A stretch of DNA of 64,000 bases from positions 131,159-195,158 of the forward strand of contig NW_003314312.1 of the NCBI RefSeq assembly GCF_000143415.4, written 5' to 3'. This DNA is from Selaginella moellendorffii (taxonomy: Eukaryota; Streptophyta; Lycopodiopsida; Selaginellales; Selaginellaceae). The notes beneath the pieces are model-generated. The model was not told the DNA's origin and did not search any database. It saw nothing but the letters and a program-made list of their open reading frames with translations. Below, in pieces: positions 34,159-45,392 of the stretch; positions within the stretch are counted from its first letter, which is position 1, and every line of letters begins with the position of its first letter. The position numbers and the translations under genes were made by a program.

Positions 34159-37100
34159 TTTTAATGTTGTTTTAGTCTTTATAAAACATTAAGAAATATA
34201 TATACACATTCATCTTTCAAGTGGCATTTATTTTACACAACTCACTAGAAAGTGAAATCTTATGTTGTGTTGATGATAGCCCACACCATCTTTTATAAAT
34301 CCACCCCAAAGCAAAAATCTAGATAGTGACAATCAAGTGTGGGACATGTGGAATCTAACAACCTCTGCAAATGATTTGCTAGGCATAAGATTGTGACTTT
34401 GTGGTAAAAAGCATAGTAAATCTTCCACCAGCTTTTGAAAGGACATAATACTGGCATTGGGAATCTTGTCCCGTCAAATGTAGGTCTTTGATTCCATGCC
34501 AGATCAGATCCTAGCATCCTGGAATTCCTTGCTGACAAACATGGCATCTTGTTCCTCTTTCGATGACACAAAGAGGGTGTTTGATTCCATGAAGAGAAAG
34601 AATCTTTTCTCTTGGACGGTGATGCTAACGGGATATGCCCGAACTGGGGATCTGGAGGGCATGAACGCTTTGTTTGGTGCTATGCCCGAGAGGAATCTCA
34701 TGTCATGGACGGTCGCAATTAGTGGGTTTGGTTCCAACGGCAAGATCCAGCATGCAAAGAGTCTGTTCGACTCGATGCTAGAGTGGAATCTCGTCGCCAT
34801 GAATGCGATGCTCGCGGCATTTGTCCAGGAGGGCTATCTCCAAGAGGCCAAATCCTTTTTCGATCGGATGCCTGAGACGAATCTAATTTCCTCGACAATG
34901 TTGCTGCGAGCTTACGCTCAAGAATCACAAATCCTCGAGGCAAACCGCTTGTTTGATTCAATGCTGGAGAAGAATCTCGTCACCTGGACAACGATGGTAG
35001 CCGCATTTGGCCAGGATCCTCTTCTTCTGGGTGAAACAAGAGATCTCTTTGATCGGATGCCGGAGCACAACATTGTGTCATGGACAGTGATGCTGACGTC
35101 ATACGGTCGCGCTGGCCACGTCACCCAAGCACAGGGCATCTTTCATCAAATGCCTGGACGAGACCTGACAGCATGGAATGCCATGCTGGCAGCATTCGCC
35201 CAAGATGGGCAAATCTTACACGTAATTAACTTGTTTGGGCAAATGCCTGTGCATGACGTAGGATCCATGTCAGTCATGGTAGACACTCTGGCACGGTGTG
35301 GGAAGCTTGAGGAAGCAAAGGAAATATTTGATCAGGTCCGCAGCTGGTGCATCTCCTCTTGGACGTCGATGATCTTTGCATATACCTCCTTCGGGTATTT
35401 TGAAGAAGCAGAGGCTTTATTTCATACAATGCCCGAAGTAGATACCATAGCCCAAAACGCATTTATTTCATCTTTAGCACTTAATCGTAAACTTGCTAGT
35501 GCAGTTGGTGTTTTTCACAGGGCTAACCAGAGAGACGTAACAACTTGGAACATCGTTCTTTCTGCATTTGCCCGCGATGGTCATCTGCAAGAAGCGGAAA
35601 AAGTCTTCCGATCGATGCCGGAGCGCGATTTCGTGAGCTGGAATTCAGTGCTGGCGGCATTTGCGGGGCAAGGCAAGCCAGCCCAAGCGATCGGATTCTT
35701 CTTCGAGCTTCAGCAGCAGTGGATCCCCAGCGCAATCAGCGTTGCTTGCTTCTTGGTTGCCTGCGGCCGGGCGGGGAACTGCGTACTGGGCATCTCTTGC
35801 TTCAGATCCATGGCATGGGACTTCGGATTGGAGGCAACCAAGCAGCACTACAGCTGCGTGATCGATCTCCTGTGCCGGGCAGTCGTTTTGGCGAATGCCC
35901 AAGCCGTGATTGCTGAAATGCCCAGCGTTCCTGATCTTGTAGATTGGCATTGCATGCTCGCGTTTTGTTCCAGTGACAAAAACGTTGAGCAAGGAAGAGT
36001 GTGTGCCATGTCTGTTCTTGAGATGGAACCAAACAACGCTGCTGCTTACGTCTCGTTGTCACAAACATTGATCTAAACTCCCCGCCACGATTTGAAATTA
36101 GGGTGTAATTTTTAAAGCCCTAATTCTGATGTGGCGCGCATTTATTGGTAGTGGGAATGGATGCACCAATTGGCTTACTCTTACTTTGGAAGGAACCCTA
36201 GAAAGGGATTCTCCACGATGCTAGCACCGAGGCGATAGCGCGGCGCCTGGGCCTTGATTCCTGCCCTCCTCCAACGATGATCGTGAGATTCAAGCCCCTG
36301 GTAGGCGATTCGCGACAATGCAGCACCAAAATCCTCACCGCCTCGCTGAAATCGCTGCTCCGGTTCTGCGAGGGCAAGAGCACGCACTGCCGATCGCTGC
36401 CATGGCGGATGCCGTCTGGAAGCCTCATAATCTCCAGCCGGGGCAAGAATCTAAGCGGCCATTCGACGCCCGCGATCTTGATCAAGCGCAGGAATTTCGA
36501 GAGTGGGAGTAGCAGCGGCGATTCGTCATCGTCGATCAAAACGGAGACGCGGTGCCCGTCCTGCGATGCCAAGATCTCGATTCCTGTCTCGTCCGGATCC
36601 TCGTCGTCGGCAACGTATCTCCACGATATCTTCGGCAAGCGCGGCTACTCCTTCGAGCAGGCTTGCCCTCACTGCGGGGCAATGTGTTCCATCGGGCCAC
36701 TGGAATTCGCGGCCGGATGTGCGCAAGATCCCAGGAGCAGCAAGGAGAAGGAGCAAGAACAATCTTCTCCTTCTCGTCCTTCCTCCTCCGTGGACGATCA
36801 GCTCCGCGGCTGGGTGAGGAAGATGATCAACAATGCATTGCTGGAGAAGGTGTCGTCGTCATCGCCATCGTCTTCTTCTTCGTCGGCTTCCGGTGGTGGT
36901 AAGAATGACGGTGGAAGGGACTCCAGGGAAGGCTCCGGGGGCATGATTCCTGTGGAGCCACCGTCACCTCCCATTCCACCAGACACCCACGTCACGCGCT
37001 CACTCAAGAAATCGTCCAAGCACAACTCTGGATCGAGCTACTCGCTGGGTGACACGAGCCGGAGATGGGGTGGTTCCAATCTCGGGAGGAATTTGCCTTC

Positions 37101-38704
37101 TCCTCGTGAGATCTCCGAGGAGCTTGACAAGTTCGTCATCGGCCAGGACCGAGCCAAAAAGGTGTGATGGTGCTCGTGTTCTTGCTTTTATCTTACGTTT
37201 GGTTGTTCTTCTCTTCCAGGTGTTGTCTGTGGCAGTCTATAATCACTACAAACGGATTTACTTTGAGAGTTTAAGAAATGAAGCTGCCAAAGCCGCTTCT
37301 ATGGGAGAGTACGCAACATTTTTTCTATTCCTATACCAACAAGTGCTTGCATCGTTTTTCAGATCAGAGGAATTTGATGAGAGCGTAGTGTCGAATGCCA
37401 ATGCGTCTGGAGACGATGAAGTTGAGCTTGAGAAGAGCAATGTGCTGTTGCTCGGTCCTACTGGCTCTGGTACCGATGCTTTACACAAGATTCCATGCAA
37501 GCTCACCTTGATTTTTTGCAGGGAAGACATTGTTAGCTAAGTGCTTGGCAAAGTTTGTGAATGTTCCCTTCATAATTGCAGATGCTACGACGCTCACACA
37601 GGCAAGATTCAATCAACAAATTTTCTAAGATGCAAGTAAGGAAATTTTGTTTGAGCTTGGTTCGTTATAAAGTATTGGCTCCTTAGGCAGGATATGTTGG
37701 AGAAGACGTGGAATCTATCCTTCATAAACTTCTTGTGGTATGTTTGGGATACTATTACCTGGTCCTAAGCTTTTTGTCTTTCACTAGGCGGCCGAGTTCA
37801 ACGTAAATGCAGCTCAGCAAGGAATAGTCTACATTGACGAAGTCGACAAAATTACCAAAAAGGTATGATCAAAATCCATTTTTCTTTCTTTCTTTCGGCC
37901 TGACTTTTCTCCAGTGCAGTCAGAAAGCCTCAACATTGGAAGGGACGTGAGCGGTGAAGGTGTTCAACAAGCACTGCTCAAAATTTTGGAAGGAACTGTA
38001 AGGAGCTGAAATTCTATTCTCATTGCAAAGGCTTCTGGGGTAATCAACTCGTTCAGTGAGTGTGTACAGATTGTTAACGTCCCTGAGAAAGGAGCTAGAA
38101 AGCATCCTCGTAGCGATCACACCCAGGTTTGCTGTGGGGTTCTATCTTTCAGCTTTGATTTATTTAACCATGCCTACTTTCAGATTGATACGAAAGAAAT
38201 CCTTTTTATATGCGGGGGAGCTTTCGTGGATCTGGAGAAAACGATTGCAGAGAGGTTAGCGGTTGCAAAGACTTTAGTTATCGTTTTTATCTAAAGCAAT
38301 ATCCCAGGAGACAAGATTCGTCCATCGGTTTTGGGGCACCAGTGCGAGCCAATATAAGAAACAACGGTGGTACAACCAGTGCGACGGTTGCTTCATCATT
38401 GCTTGAAAAGGTTCGCTTTACGGCTTTAATATTTAGAGATCTCTCTTTTCTCTTGAGCAGGTCGAGAGCAGTGATCTCATTTCATATGGATTGATACCAG
38501 AGTTTATTGGACGCTTTCCGGTGATTGTGAGCCTTTCCGCTTTGAACGAGGATCAACTTGTCCAGGTTAGTTAAATGAATTATACTTTACAGCATTCTTT
38601 TTCCTACCTTTGCAAGCGGGCAGGTTCTCATGACGCCTAAGAACGCATTGGGCAAACAGTACACCAAGCTCTTTGCAATGAACGACGTAAGAGATGTCTC
38701 AAAA
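34159..38704 (+). repeat. Segmental duplication, copy B (better preserved)
   Basis: Direct copy of 1-3896. Exons and introns align throughout, with about 95% identity judged by eye. The ClpX gene continues beyond the right breakpoint to about 39214, whereas copy A is cut. Copy B is therefore the original, or at least the complete, locus. Confidence 0.95.
34496..36076 (+). CDS. Pentatricopeptide repeat protein (526 residues, N-terminus uncertain)
   Basis: PPR proteins bind organellar transcripts and direct editing, splicing or stability. Successive repeats of about 31 residues fill the protein, each with a pattern like Trp-Asn/Thr-x-Met-x-x-x-Phe/Tyr ... Ala-x-x-Leu-Phe-Asp-x-Met-Pro, so it is of the PLS/S-repeat type. 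The end (Asp-Trp-His-Cys-Met ... Glu-Met-Glu-Pro-Asn-Asn-Ala-Ala-Ala-Tyr) resembles the start of an E domain and then stops, without a DYW domain. No organelle-targeting peptide is visible. The codons before the ATG (Val-Phe-Asp-Ser) belong to a repeat and follow TGTAG, possibly a splice acceptor; Asn-Leu-Val-Pro-Ser-Asn-Val in another frame just upstream looks like the start of that repeat. Either an upstream exon exists or the gene is 5'-truncated. Confidence 0.75.
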   Translation: MPDQILASWNSLLTNMASCSSFDDTKRVFDSMKRKNLFSWTVMLTGYARTGDLEGMNALFGAMPERNLMSWTVAISGFGSNGKIQHAKSLFDSMLEWNLVAMNAMLAAFVQEGYLQEAKSFFDRMPETNLISSTMLLRAYAQESQILEANRLFDSMLEKNLVTWTTMVAAFGQDPLLLGETRDLFDRMPEHNIVSWTVMLTSYGRAGHVTQAQGIFHQMPGRDLTAWNAMLAAFAQDGQILHVINLFGQMPVHDVGSMSVMVDTLARCGKLEEAKEIFDQVRSWCISSWTSMIFAYTSFGYFEEAEALFHTMPEVDTIAQNAFISSLALNRKLASAVGVFHRANQRDVTTWNIVLSAFARDGHLQEAEKVFRSMPERDFVSWNSVLAAFAGQGKPAQAIGFFFELQQQWIPSAISVACFLVACGRAGNCVLGISCFRSMAWDFGLEATKQHYSCVIDLLCRAVVLANAQAVIAEMPSVPDLVDWHCMLAFCSSDKNVEQGRVCAMSVLEMEPNNAAAYVSLSQTLI

Positions 38705-39214
38705 ATTTCCTCCTCCATGTGCCGATCCGCTTTCTTTCTCTGTTAAGGTGAAACTTCACATTACCACTTTAGGACTGAGAAGGATCGCTCAAAAGGCCAT
38801 GGTCAAAAACACAGGTGCCCGTGGCTTGCGTTCTATCCTGGAGCAGCTCCTCACGGAGGCAATGTTCGTTGTGAGTCGCAAACTTTTTCTTCGAATTGGA
38901 AATTCATACTGACTTTGTTATTGCAAGGTTCCCGACGGCGATATTGGAGCTGCCAAGATTGATGGAGTGGTGATTGACGGTGCTGCCGTTGGCACACCGG
39001 ATGGCCAACCAGGTGCCGCCAAGATTCTTCGCGGAGACAACGCGCTCGAGATGTTTGTAGCCAAGCACCTAGAAAACGAAGAAAAGGTCGGAAGCTCTCA
39101 AAACTTTTACGTTTTCTCATCTCATCTCCTCATTGACAGAGATTTCACGAGAAGAAATCCAGAGACTCTGGAGCAGCATTGGTGGTGGTAGCCGGAGGGA
39201 ACAGGCATTGTTGA
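36277..39214 (+). CDS. CLPX: ClpX, AAA+ unfoldase of the Clp protease (multi-exon)
   Basis: ATP-dependent unfoldase that feeds proteins to ClpP; plant ClpX is mitochondrial. The first exon from 36277 carries a Cys-x2-Cys ... Cys-x2-Cys zinc-binding region (Cys-Pro-Ser-Cys and Cys-Pro-His-Cys) and ends at the conserved Phe-Val-Ile-Gly-Gln-Asp. Walker A (Gly-Pro-Thr-Gly-Ser-Gly-Lys-Thr) is completed by splicing out the intron between 37470 and 37520. Then come Gly-Tyr-Val-Gly-Glu-Asp-Val-Glu, Walker B (Val-Tyr-Ile-Asp-Glu-Val-Asp-Lys), the Gly-Phe-Gly-Ala-Pro-Val pore-loop region, and the sensor-2 motif Gly-Ala-Arg-Gly-Leu-Arg near 38820. All junctions I checked are GT-AG and keep frame. The last intron sets the stop: phase 0 gives 39214. 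A poly(A)-like AATAAA is at 39299. Confidence 0.92.
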
Positions 39215-39593
39215 AGACTTTTTCACCTTTTATTTTTATTACAACAAGCTTTAAGGGAAAAACGTAGTGTTTTTTTTCCTTTTGGTTCTTCTGTACAGAA
39301 TAAATGGGTGGCTTTGACGGACCAAAATAAACAAAACGGATTGTTAGCTAGCGACGAAGCTTTACACTGAAAAACCTGTCGTCGTGCCGTGTCGGATCAT
39401 CGACTCTAAATCTCGTAGAAAACCTTGGCCTTCACATCACGATTGAAAGAATAAAATCCTTTCGGTCACAGCCTGGATTAGACAAAATCTTTTCAAAGCC
39501 ACGTAAAGAGAAGAGAGTAAACGTACCCGGAAGTAGTAGTAGAAGCCAGGAAGAAATCCATCTCTCCTGCTTTTGCTTGAAAGAGATGTAACT
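39215..39593. other. Intergenic, convergent 3' ends
   Basis: Between ClpX (+) and ATG9 (-). Contains the ClpX 3' UTR with AATAAA near 39299, and presumably the ATG9 3' UTR. Nothing else seen. Confidence 0.6.
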
Positions 39594-42468
39594 TCACACA
39601 GACCTCACTTCACCACCGCCTGGCCTTTGCTTGTCCGCCGAGAAATCGCGTGACTTCTCGTACACGTCGCCAAAGGGGAGATCAAACTGGCCGCCACCAT
39701 CGTTGTCAGCGTGCGTGCTCGTGAAAGAACTCCGTGACGGTCTTCGCAGCCAGTCACTGTCCTGGTCCTCCTCACTCTCGCTGTCCTGCGGTAAGGTTGC
39801 TCCCCGAAACACTGGAGGCTGGAAGATGCTCTCCCCGTTCATGGCCGAGCCACCAGCTCGCCGTGCCCACCATCGACTCTCGGTAGCAGCCCGGTCGCTT
39901 GTAGTCGCCTTTACCAGATTCCTGCCAGCTTCAGCATATCGCTGCAGCTCTCCGGTATTGCTTTCGCCACCACTCTCACGTTCAACCTGTTCGCTCATTG
40001 GTATCCCGATCTCGTAGCCTTGCACGGACTTGGACGTGTAGTACTGGTCGAGCCAGTACATCTGATCCACCTGGACTAAGTTGCTGTTGGACAGTAGGAC
40101 GAAGTCGTTTCTCGTGCTCTGCCTCATGCTCGCGCGGAGAAGTGGATGCCGAGAACTCATGCCGTCCCTGAAGATTCCTGTCTGGTGCAGGATGGTGGAT
40201 GACAATGAAGGGATCGACATTGGGTGCGTTGCGGGATCTTCGTGGCGCATTCGGAACTGAGCAAGAAGATTTAGGAACTGTTTTCCTTTGGCGTCGGGTT
40301 CCCAGTTTGGATAGTTGCTCTTGAAGCTGCAGCACGCAGTTAGCACGTAACTGATAAAAGTGATGTTTCGGTTACCTTAGAAACGATTTTTCCATCTTTC
40401 CTTGGTTGCTCCTTCGGTCTTTGGCTGTAAAACACGGGGAACCATACTTCATGTTCCCGTGGTGCTCAAAATCAAATACGGCAAGGCTGCAAACATCGCC
40501 TACGCCAGATAAATTGACAGTGAAGTCCTGAACAAACTGCAGCACATCATCGACACACTGCACACGGAGAGCTAACATCAATGCACGATAAACATGCCAT
40601 ATAGAAGTACCTCTGGGAGGAGAACAATAAGGATAAAAGGCGTGACAAATATTGAAATCATTTCCTCCAGCAGCATCACACCCGTATACTGAAAAGACGT
40701 TAGGAATTAGCCTAGACCGATTCATGAGCTTAGCCTCCACAAACCTGAAATAATTTTTCAAATTCCAGCCGTATTCTGATCGTATACTCGGCTCCCCTCC
40801 AATGTTTTGGCATGTAATGCGTATGCTGTGCTACATATCTCATGAAGCCTTCTGGATCAAAGACTTGGTTTTCGTCGGCTGTGCATTGCTTGCTGATTGC
40901 AGTTATAGTGCCGAAAACAGCGGCCATCCATAACAAGTTGCGCCCAAAGAGCTAAGAGCAAAAATAAAGAGTCAAAACTTATTCAAATTAGAGCACATTC
41001 TTACCTGAGCTTCAAGGAGAGATTCATCCAAAAACGCGATAATAATTAGCACGGCTGCTAGTCCGCCGGAGACAAAAGACACGAACTTTGCAACCTTTGA
41101 AACAATTGGAGACGGAAACTGTTTAACGTACTCGACTGCCGGTTTGTAGCTCGCATTAAGCCTTTGATTAAACATATGCTCCAGCTGCGTGCAGCACACA
41201 CCACGTTTAAGATCGTTGAGCATTTAGAAACAAAGAAGTTTACCTCGTTGAATTCACGGAATGTCCACTTTGCTAAGTTGGACCACCGGCGAGAGACAGC
41301 AGAGCTTGGGTGATTGTAAAACTGCTCGGCATGCCTCAGGAAGAAGAATACCAGCATAAATATTATCAAGAAGGGAGACAACAAGAGCATGCACAGCCCG
41401 AATGTTCTCAAGCGCTTCTTTAACCGATGAGGACTGTTAAGAAAGTCTCTTTGAATGGAGAAGCGCCTGAAAGAACGGGAACATTGTGATTAACAGACCC
41501 ACACTGAACACTTCGTTTTACCTGTCAAACATATACTGAAGTATGCACCAGTTTAGACTCCACTCGAGGGTCTTACTGAGAAACAGCCGCTTCCGCACAC
41601 CCTGAGGACCACGGGCAACAGTCAGCCCGACTCCCGGCACCCAGTGTGGAAGAGGAAGCGCAAAAACGCCCTTGTTCACCATCCCAATCAGATAATTCTC
41701 CTTTCGCATGATGCGCATCACAATGTCGTGAGCCGAGAGATGCCGAACTATACACAGCCTCTGCTGCACAATTCTCTCCAGAACCACCGGCCACAAGGTG
41801 GTCTGTATCTCGTGTTCCGTAAGGCACAAACTGCAAGAATACAAGCAAACAAGTGAATCCACAGTAGAGTTTGCAATGATAGAGACAGACCTTGTGTGGT
41901 AAAAGTCCCGGATCTCCAGAGTTTCCTTGAGCTGTGTGAAGAACCTCAGGAAACAAAAGATCCAGTAGAGCGAGAACAGAACCAAGTACGTGACGACCAT
42001 AAACCTGTAGAACGTGAGAGGCTGTAGCGGATGCTCGTAGAGCGCCTCCTTTGACAAGTCGCAAGGAGCAGTCCCAGCTTCCGCCGCAGCAATCCCACAC
42101 TTGGCAGTCCGGAGGCCATGCCAGTTGACGAAGAGCAAGAAAAACCCCGAGAACAAGATGGTGAAGGCCAGGCACAGCAGCTCCAGAACCCACTGCGTGA
42201 CAATGCACCAGAACCCCTGCTCGCGATGGTACTCATAGAGCCGCACGAAGAAACGATCCAAGTCCGAGACCGCATCAAACTTGAGGCTCTCCTCCTTCAT
42301 AAAATCCACCGGACTGGAAGAATCATCGCCGGGTGGCGGTGCCGGCGGCGCCCCTGGCAACTGTTGGTAATCGTTAAGCTCCACGTCTCCTTGCCTCTCC
42401 ACCATGAATCCTCCGTGAATTCCTTCATTTCTATGCATACTACGCCCTGTGCTAATCACCTCGTACAT
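39594..42468 (-). CDS. ATG9: Autophagy-related protein 9 (ATG9)
   Basis: Multispanning membrane protein and lipid scramblase that supplies membrane to growing autophagosomes, cycling via Golgi-derived vesicles. First exon 42468-41891 encodes an acidic, Pro-rich cytosolic N-terminus, then two hydrophobic spans (around residues 93-120 and 165-190). Exon 2 is 41830-41522 and exon 3 is 41466-41244; further short exons follow, separated by 50-70 bp introns. The core includes the typical Asn-Tyr-Leu-Ile-Gly-Met-Val-Asn-Lys segment and Trp-Ser-Leu-Asn-Trp-Cys. The last exon gives a long Ser-rich, disordered tail with Trp-Tyr-Leu-like and Asp/Glu-rich patches, ending Glu-Val-Arg-Ser-Val at 39594. A second in-frame ATG at 42438 is possible. 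The gene appears intact. Confidence 0.93.
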
Positions 42469-42937
42469 ATTTCTCCTTCATCCATCCCATTCCTTTGTTT
42501 CCTCCGCGCTAGCCTCTTCTCCTCCCTGTGGCATCCAGCGAGCAATCGGCGGCCATGGCGGAGGAGCGGCGACGACGATTCCCGGCCCTCTCTCCAAAAA
42601 CCCTAACCTTTTGGCGAGCGCAGACACAACCTGGCGGTGATCCAGCCGGTGGCGCGTCTATCGATCGGCGGCGGCGCCGCTTCCTTCCCTCAAACCGGCG
42701 CTCGAGGCGACGATTGAGCGCAATGCCTACACGCGACGACAAGCATCAAGAGAAAAAGAGGTATAGAATTTAAGAATTAGACGGAAAACCATTTTGGTTA
42801 AACACAACCCCCACGCGCTTACGTGTCGCGTGCCCTAACAACGTGGTACGTGGCGTGCCATAATTGGCGGCCACCCAAAGCCTCCGCCACAGGAATCGAA
42901 CTCCCGCCCTCCACGAAAACTCTTAACTCAAGTCAGC
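42469..42937. other. Intergenic: ATG9 promoter side and AGPase 3' side
   Basis: Holds the upstream region of ATG9 and the 3' flank of the AGPase gene, both on the minus strand. Short open frames rich in Arg are present but match nothing known. Confidence 0.55.
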
Positions 42938-45145
42938 TTAAATAACCACGGAGTTTGGAATGACCGCGTCTTTTATCACTGTCACGATCCCACAATTGAT
43001 GAAGAAACCGTCGGTTTCTCTGGCGGCTTCCTGGACACCATCTTTGTTTATGATCTGCAAAAACGACGAGCAAACACAGATTTTTTTCTCTTCCTTGAAA
43101 CATCAAAGACAACGAGATCTTGCCTGAACGTTTTGTCCAATTCGCGCGTTCTTGTCCACAATTGCTCGCCTCACCACACTGCCTTTGCCGATGCCAACGG
43201 GGACTCCTCCTTTTAGTAGAAGAGCGTCTCTTTCCTCGTCAGTCTAGAGAGAAGCATCGTCAGAAGAAAGAAAAACTATAAAGAAAAAAAGATTGCAACA
43301 CCTCATAGAGGAACAAACTATAAAGAAAGAAAGATTGACACACCTCATAGAAGTCGGCACCCATGAGCAGTGCGTCTTCCACCAGCGCATCCTCTGCTAT
43401 CCAGGACCTCAATCCAATCACCGAGTGGTGGATCTTACAGCTCTGCGTCGCGTTCGTTAAAGCTTCTCTTCTTTGCCGCATTTGAAAAAACAAACCTTGA
43501 TGAGGCAGCCTTCGCCGATCACACTGTCAGTCACGTCCGCATCGATGAGTTTCGAGGGAGGTAAAAACCGTGCTTGAGTGTAGATCGGAGCCGATCTATC
43601 ATAGAAGCTGGAGCAAGACGAAAGAAAAGTTAGCAGAATGAGCACTCACGACAACAAGCTTCTAGTACCTGAAGTTTGGAACGGGCTTCTTTGTGAATCC
43701 TAAGTTGGCATGGTAAAATGCCTCTATAGTCCCTATGTCTTCCCAGTATCCATCATACAAATACGCTTGCACCTGCGACGAACAGAGCATTGTTTAAGTC
43801 ACGTTCGTTTCGATCCCTTCAGAGCAAAAACAAACCTTCATGCCAAGCTGTGTGGCGCCAGGAATCACTTCACTTCCAAAATCGTTGCAGTTAGGAAATT
43901 CATCACGAAGAAGCCTGCTCATGACATCCTTACTCACCACATAAATACCCATGCTTGCAATGTAAGGCATCTCTTTAGCTCTTTCCGGATCCAGACCAAG
44001 AATTGTCGTGTCCACCTGCAAGAGCAGCATAGCATTATTGTTTCGATTCTAGTCAGCGCAAACAAACGACAATAAATATACCTCCATAGCCTTGAGAGCA
44101 CTTCCTTTCGGCTTCTCAGAAAACTCTGTGATCCGGCCTTCGTCATCAATCTTCATCAAGCCAAAGGCAGTCGCGCGCTTCTCGTCCATAGGCAATGCAG
44201 CCACCGTGATGTCTGCATCGGTGATCCGGTGAGCTTGAATGAACTTCTGGTAGTCCATGCGATAGAGATGATCTCCAGCCAGAATCAAATACTCCATCAC
44301 AGGCTGCTCTTCAAAAAGCCACATATATTGTCTCACAGCATCAGCGGTTCCCTACAAAAAACAATTTCAGCTGGAACTGCGAGAACTTAAAAACTTTGAG
44401 AACAATTACCTGAAACCAGTTAGGATTCTCGGGACTTTGTTGAGCAGCGAGAACCTCCACGAATCCTTCGTTCTTGTAGTTTCCCATGTTACTGGAATAA
44501 GCTCGCGATAAGTGACGGTTCAACGATGCCGAGTTGAACTGCGTGAGAACATAGATCTTCCTGATGTTGCTGTTGATGCAGTTACTCACGGGGATATCGA
44601 TGAGACGATAGTTTGCACCCAGTGGCACCGCTGGCTTTGCCCTCTTTTTCGTGAGTGGATAAAGCCGTGTCCCGGCTCCTCCACCAAGAATGATCCCCAA
44701 AACGCTCTAGAAGAAGAAAACCACTTCAGTGAGAATGGTTTCTAGCATCAGAGAAAAGAATGCATGATCCGGACTTCTACGGCCCTTATCTCCGCTAGAT
44801 TGTGCATGGCCGAACCAAACGAGCAAGAAAAGCAAAGCAAGGTAAAAAACCCACAATGCAGCAATGCGTGAAAGAGCAAGCACTCACCACTCCAGCGTCG
44901 GGCTTCAAGCAGATCTCCTCCTCCATGGAATCCGACACCGCCTTCACCACCAAAGCTCCGGGCTGCATCGCCGGCCTCAATGCGGCGGGCGAGGTTCTCG
45001 TCAGACCTGAGGTACTGGCGATTGAGGCCGAGAAACCCAAGCAATTCCTCGTCGTCGCCCCCATCGATCTCGATCGCGCGTGGCAGCTCGCCGCCGTAGA
45101 GGGCAGCAGTGGAGATCTTGCCGAGGCGGTGGCCATAGCTCGCAA
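42938..45145 (-). CDS. APS1: ADP-glucose pyrophosphorylase small subunit
   Basis: Catalytic small subunit of the plastid heterotetramer that makes ADP-glucose from glucose-1-phosphate and ATP, the committed step of starch synthesis. Exon 1 (45145-44888) encodes a Ser/Ala/Arg-rich transit peptide and ends in Ile-Cys-Leu-Lys-Pro-Asp-Ala; this Cys matches the redox-regulated Cys of other small subunits. Exon 2 (44706-44410) starts with the nucleotide-binding Gly-Gly-Gly-Ala-Gly-Thr-Arg-Leu. Later exons contain the catalytic [10 protein letters not shown], the activator-site region Tyr-Asp-Gly-Tyr-Trp-Glu-Asp-Ile-Gly, and left-handed beta-helix repeats. It ends Ile-Pro-Asn-Ser-Val-Val-Ile, stop at 42938. 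The intron near 43260-43343 contains a duplicated splice donor. Sequence similarity clearly favours the small over the large subunit. Confidence 0.95.
43300..43343 (-). repeat. Duplicated 5' splice site in AGPase intron
   Basis: The exon end TATGAG plus donor GTG and the following T-rich stretch occur twice, with donors at 43343 and 43301, 42 bp apart. The 42 bp between the two donors have no stop and keep frame, so use of the second donor would insert 14 residues. Confidence 0.8.
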
Positions 45146-45392
45146 CCTCCCTCACAAGAAGAAGAAGAGGTCCTTCGCAGTATCCTGCTCGTGTGCTAAA
45201 GTGCTCCAAAATGAAGACATGTGGTTCATAGAGGAGTATCGGAATATTCCCAACCACCTCATATTCTGTAGTGCAAGTCCGTACGCACCACCTGGCAACG
45301 TCGCGTCCGTTCGTACACCTGGCCATTTCTGCCCTAATTTTTCTCCCCGGCAGTGGGAAGAACAGAGCAGCCGCTATGAGGAACAGTGACCG
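45146..45392. promoter_or_regulatory. Shared divergent promoter region (AGPase / F-box)
   Basis: Only 247 bp separate the two start codons of oppositely transcribed genes, so both promoters and leaders must lie here or overlap. I find no clear TATA box. Confidence 0.55.

Noticed and set aside
42528..42773. 81-residue Arg-rich frame upstream of ATG9
   Set aside because: No homologue recognised, and composition follows the GC-rich promoter and leader of ATG9.
44802..45389. 195-residue plus-strand frame between AGPase and the F-box gene
   Set aside because: Antisense to the AGPase transit-peptide exon and its intron; no similarity to a known protein.
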